Positions 5,496 through 6,955 of a DNA stretch of 6,955 nucleotides are shown here, one piece after another. This DNA comes from Alphaproteobacteria bacterium. GTDB taxonomy: Bacteria > Pseudomonadota > Alphaproteobacteria > JAGOMX01. The DNA is taken from NCBI GenBank assembly GCA_016742295.1, contig JACVCA010000063.1, positions 1 to 6,955 on the forward strand, in the 5' to 3' direction. A model generated the notes under the pieces. The model had not been told where the DNA came from. It saw only the letters and a program-made list of their open reading frames with translations, and searched no databases. Made by a program: the position numbers and the translations under genes. The first letter of the stretch is position 1; each line of letters begins with the position of its first letter.

Positions 5496-6955
5496 ATGAA
5501 ACAAATGAATCGTTTTTACAAATTTTCGTATCTTGCATATATTTTGATATTCTCCTTTTTTGGTTTTATTCATTCCCTTCAAGCAAGTAATGAAGGACTA
5601 AAAGATGTTGCAGGTCTTTTAAGTGGTTCAAAAGAGCGTGATACGTCTTTACACTATGACCGAAAGAATTTTGAGAAAAGTTTTGTTATCAAAGGTGGTT
5701 CCCGAAATGAAATTGTTGTCAAATCTACTTATGAAGATAAAAAATTTACTTTAACTAAAATTCATTTGAAAGGTGCTACAGTTTATTCTGAAGAAAAACT
5801 TCAAGCACTATTTAGAAGTGTTTTAAATAAAGAAGTTCAAATCAGTGAAGTAGTGAACGTTGTTAAGCAAATTGTTAAAAAATATTGGGATGATGGTTAC
5901 GTTCTTGCTGAAGCTACCCTCGAGACTCTTGATGCGCTAGATGGCGATCAAAATTTAACAATTCAGATTTATGAAGGTCAAATTAAAAACGTAAATATTA
6001 CTGGAAAAACTGAAGGTATCGAGACATTAATCAAAAGCTATATTGAGCTTCTCAAGAATAGCGATCCTTTCAGAATGGACGTTGTAGATAATATTGCATT
6101 TCTTTCGGAAATGTACCCTGGTATTCGGATCAAAGGAAAGATTACACCTTTAAAAGATGTTAAAGGTGGCGGAGATATTGAATTTACTGTTGATCGTGAG
6201 AAATTCATTCCTTATGCCTCTATCGAAAATCGTGGCTCAAACTATTTAGGTCCCGAAAGAGTAAATTTAGGGGGTTTGGCAACCTCGTTGCTTAGAGATC
6301 ATGATATTACGGGTGCCAATTTCATTTTTACTCCTGGAACTAATGAGCTGCGCTATGGGCGAGCCACTCATAGAACGCCACTTAATTCAGCTGGCACCGC
6401 TTTAGAATTGAGAGGGGATTATGCCAAATTTAGGCCAGGCTCAGTTTTGCGGCCCCAACATATTGATGGGCGGAGTAGCCTTGCTCAAATCGCTATCTCT
6501 CATCCCTTTGAATTGATAAATGACCATCACTTATCAATTAAAGGGGGCTTTGAGCTTTTGAATAATAAAGCCACAAGTGCAGAGAAGGGTCTCCTTTATA
6601 CTGATCGGATACATGACGTTTTCTTAACCCTCTCAGATGGTTTTATGGATAGGTGGAAAGGTCGAAATATTATCGAAGCAAGATTTACGCAAGGGTTAAA
6701 TATTGATCACAATAGAAATGTAAAAAAAGAATACCGTTCAAAAGCAGAGGGAAAGTATGATTTTACGAAACTAAACTTTGAAATGGTACGTACTCAAAGC
6801 TTGTTGAACTCCTTTTCATTGATGGGCCGTTTCAAGGCTCAATATAGCTTTGATAGTCTTTTATCTCCTGTTCAGTGTTATTTTGGTAGTTATCCCTATG
6901 GTAGTGGCTATGATACTGCTGAAATTAGTGGTGATCATGGTTTAGCAGGGCGGTT
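5496..6955 (+). CDS. TpsB/ShlB/FhaC-family two-partner secretion transporter, 3' end cut
   Basis: The first 486 codons are visible; roughly 80-110 residues of barrel are probably missing beyond the window. These Omp85-superfamily outer-membrane pores secrete and sometimes activate a large TpsA exoprotein. The signal peptide is residues 1-30 (core YLAYILIFSFFGFI, cleavage after SLQA). A short helix-like stretch and linker (31-82) leads to POTRA 1 (about 83-160, FTLTKIHLKGATVYSEEKL to LTIQIYEGQ) and POTRA 2 (about 161-235). The barrel starts near FIPYASIENRGSNYLGPERV (237-256). Close to the cut end, PYGSGYDTAEISGDHGLAG (467-485) matches the conserved loop-6 signature, but Ser470 replaces the usual Arg. 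A second Met at residue 4 could also be the start; neither has a good ribosome binding site. The partner exoprotein gene is not in view and is expected downstream. Confidence 0.92.
   Translation, partial: MKQMNRFYKFSYLAYILIFSFFGFIHSLQASNEGLKDVAGLLSGSKERDTSLHYDRKNFEKSFVIKGGSRNEIVVKSTYEDKKFTLTKIHLKGATVYSEEKLQALFRSVLNKEVQISEVVNVVKQIVKKYWDDGYVLAEATLETLDALDGDQNLTIQIYEGQIKNVNITGKTEGIETLIKSYIELLKNSDPFRMDVVDNIAFLSEMYPGIRIKGKITPLKDVKGGGDIEFTVDREKFIPYASIENRGSNYLGPERVNLGGLATSLLRDHDITGANFIFTPGTNELRYGRATHRTPLNSAGTALELRGDYAKFRPGSVLRPQHIDGRSSLAQIAISHPFELINDHHLSIKGGFELLNNKATSAEKGLLYTDRIHDVFLTLSDGFMDRWKGRNIIEARFTQGLNIDHNRNVKKEYRSKAEGKYDFTKLNFEMVRTQSLLNSFSLMGRFKAQYSFDSLLSPVQCYFGSYPYGSGYDTAEISGDHGLAGR

Noticed and set aside
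5400..5582. A 60-codon minus-strand frame over the tpsB start
   Set aside because: It overlaps the signal peptide region of tpsB and is rich in Lys, Phe and Ile, as expected from AT-rich DNA read backwards.

Overview
The window looks like chromosomal DNA from an AT-rich alphaproteobacterium. The evidence is the C-terminal tail of an adenosylcobalamin-dependent (class II, NrdJ) ribonucleotide reductase, a KdsB with the QGD-x-PT form of its metal-binding motif, and Gram-negative outer-membrane genes (KDO activation and a TpsB transporter). The low-GC, A/T-rich spacers would suit a host-associated lineage such as Holosporales or a relative, but that placement is inference and no taxonomic marker gene is present.

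Layout. (1) Positions 1-1006, plus strand: the end of nrdJ, then a LOG-family nucleotide phosphoribohydrolase. (2) 1026-1910, minus: a ten-helix EamA/DMT transporter, convergent with the LOG gene. (3) 2046-2774, plus: kdsB, divergent from the transporter and ended by a likely intrinsic terminator. (4) 4944-2782, minus: a two-gene glycosyltransferase operon, with a GT-B (GT1-like) enzyme first and a GT-A family 2 enzyme 18 nt behind it. (5) 4945-5161: an AT-rich divergent spacer with a possible promoter, a 10-bp palindrome and three perfect copies of a 9-bp repeat just before the next start codon. (6) 5162 to the window end, plus: a small secreted protein of unknown function, then a TpsB/ShlB/FhaC-type outer-membrane transporter that is cut by the window edge.

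How the genes fit together. Regions 3 to 5 have a cell-surface theme: KdsB makes CMP-KDO for the lipopolysaccharide inner core, the two glycosyltransferases probably build or decorate an envelope glycan, and the TpsB pore should export a large exoprotein (TpsA), presumably encoded beyond position 6955. The least ordinary part is the TPS end. It has a short repeat tract in the likely leader, an unrecognised exported 92-residue protein ahead of the transporter, and a transporter whose conserved Arg-Gly-Tyr motif reads Ser-Gly-Tyr. All spacers between genes are shorter than 300 bases. No tRNA, rRNA, CRISPR array or insertion sequence was seen.
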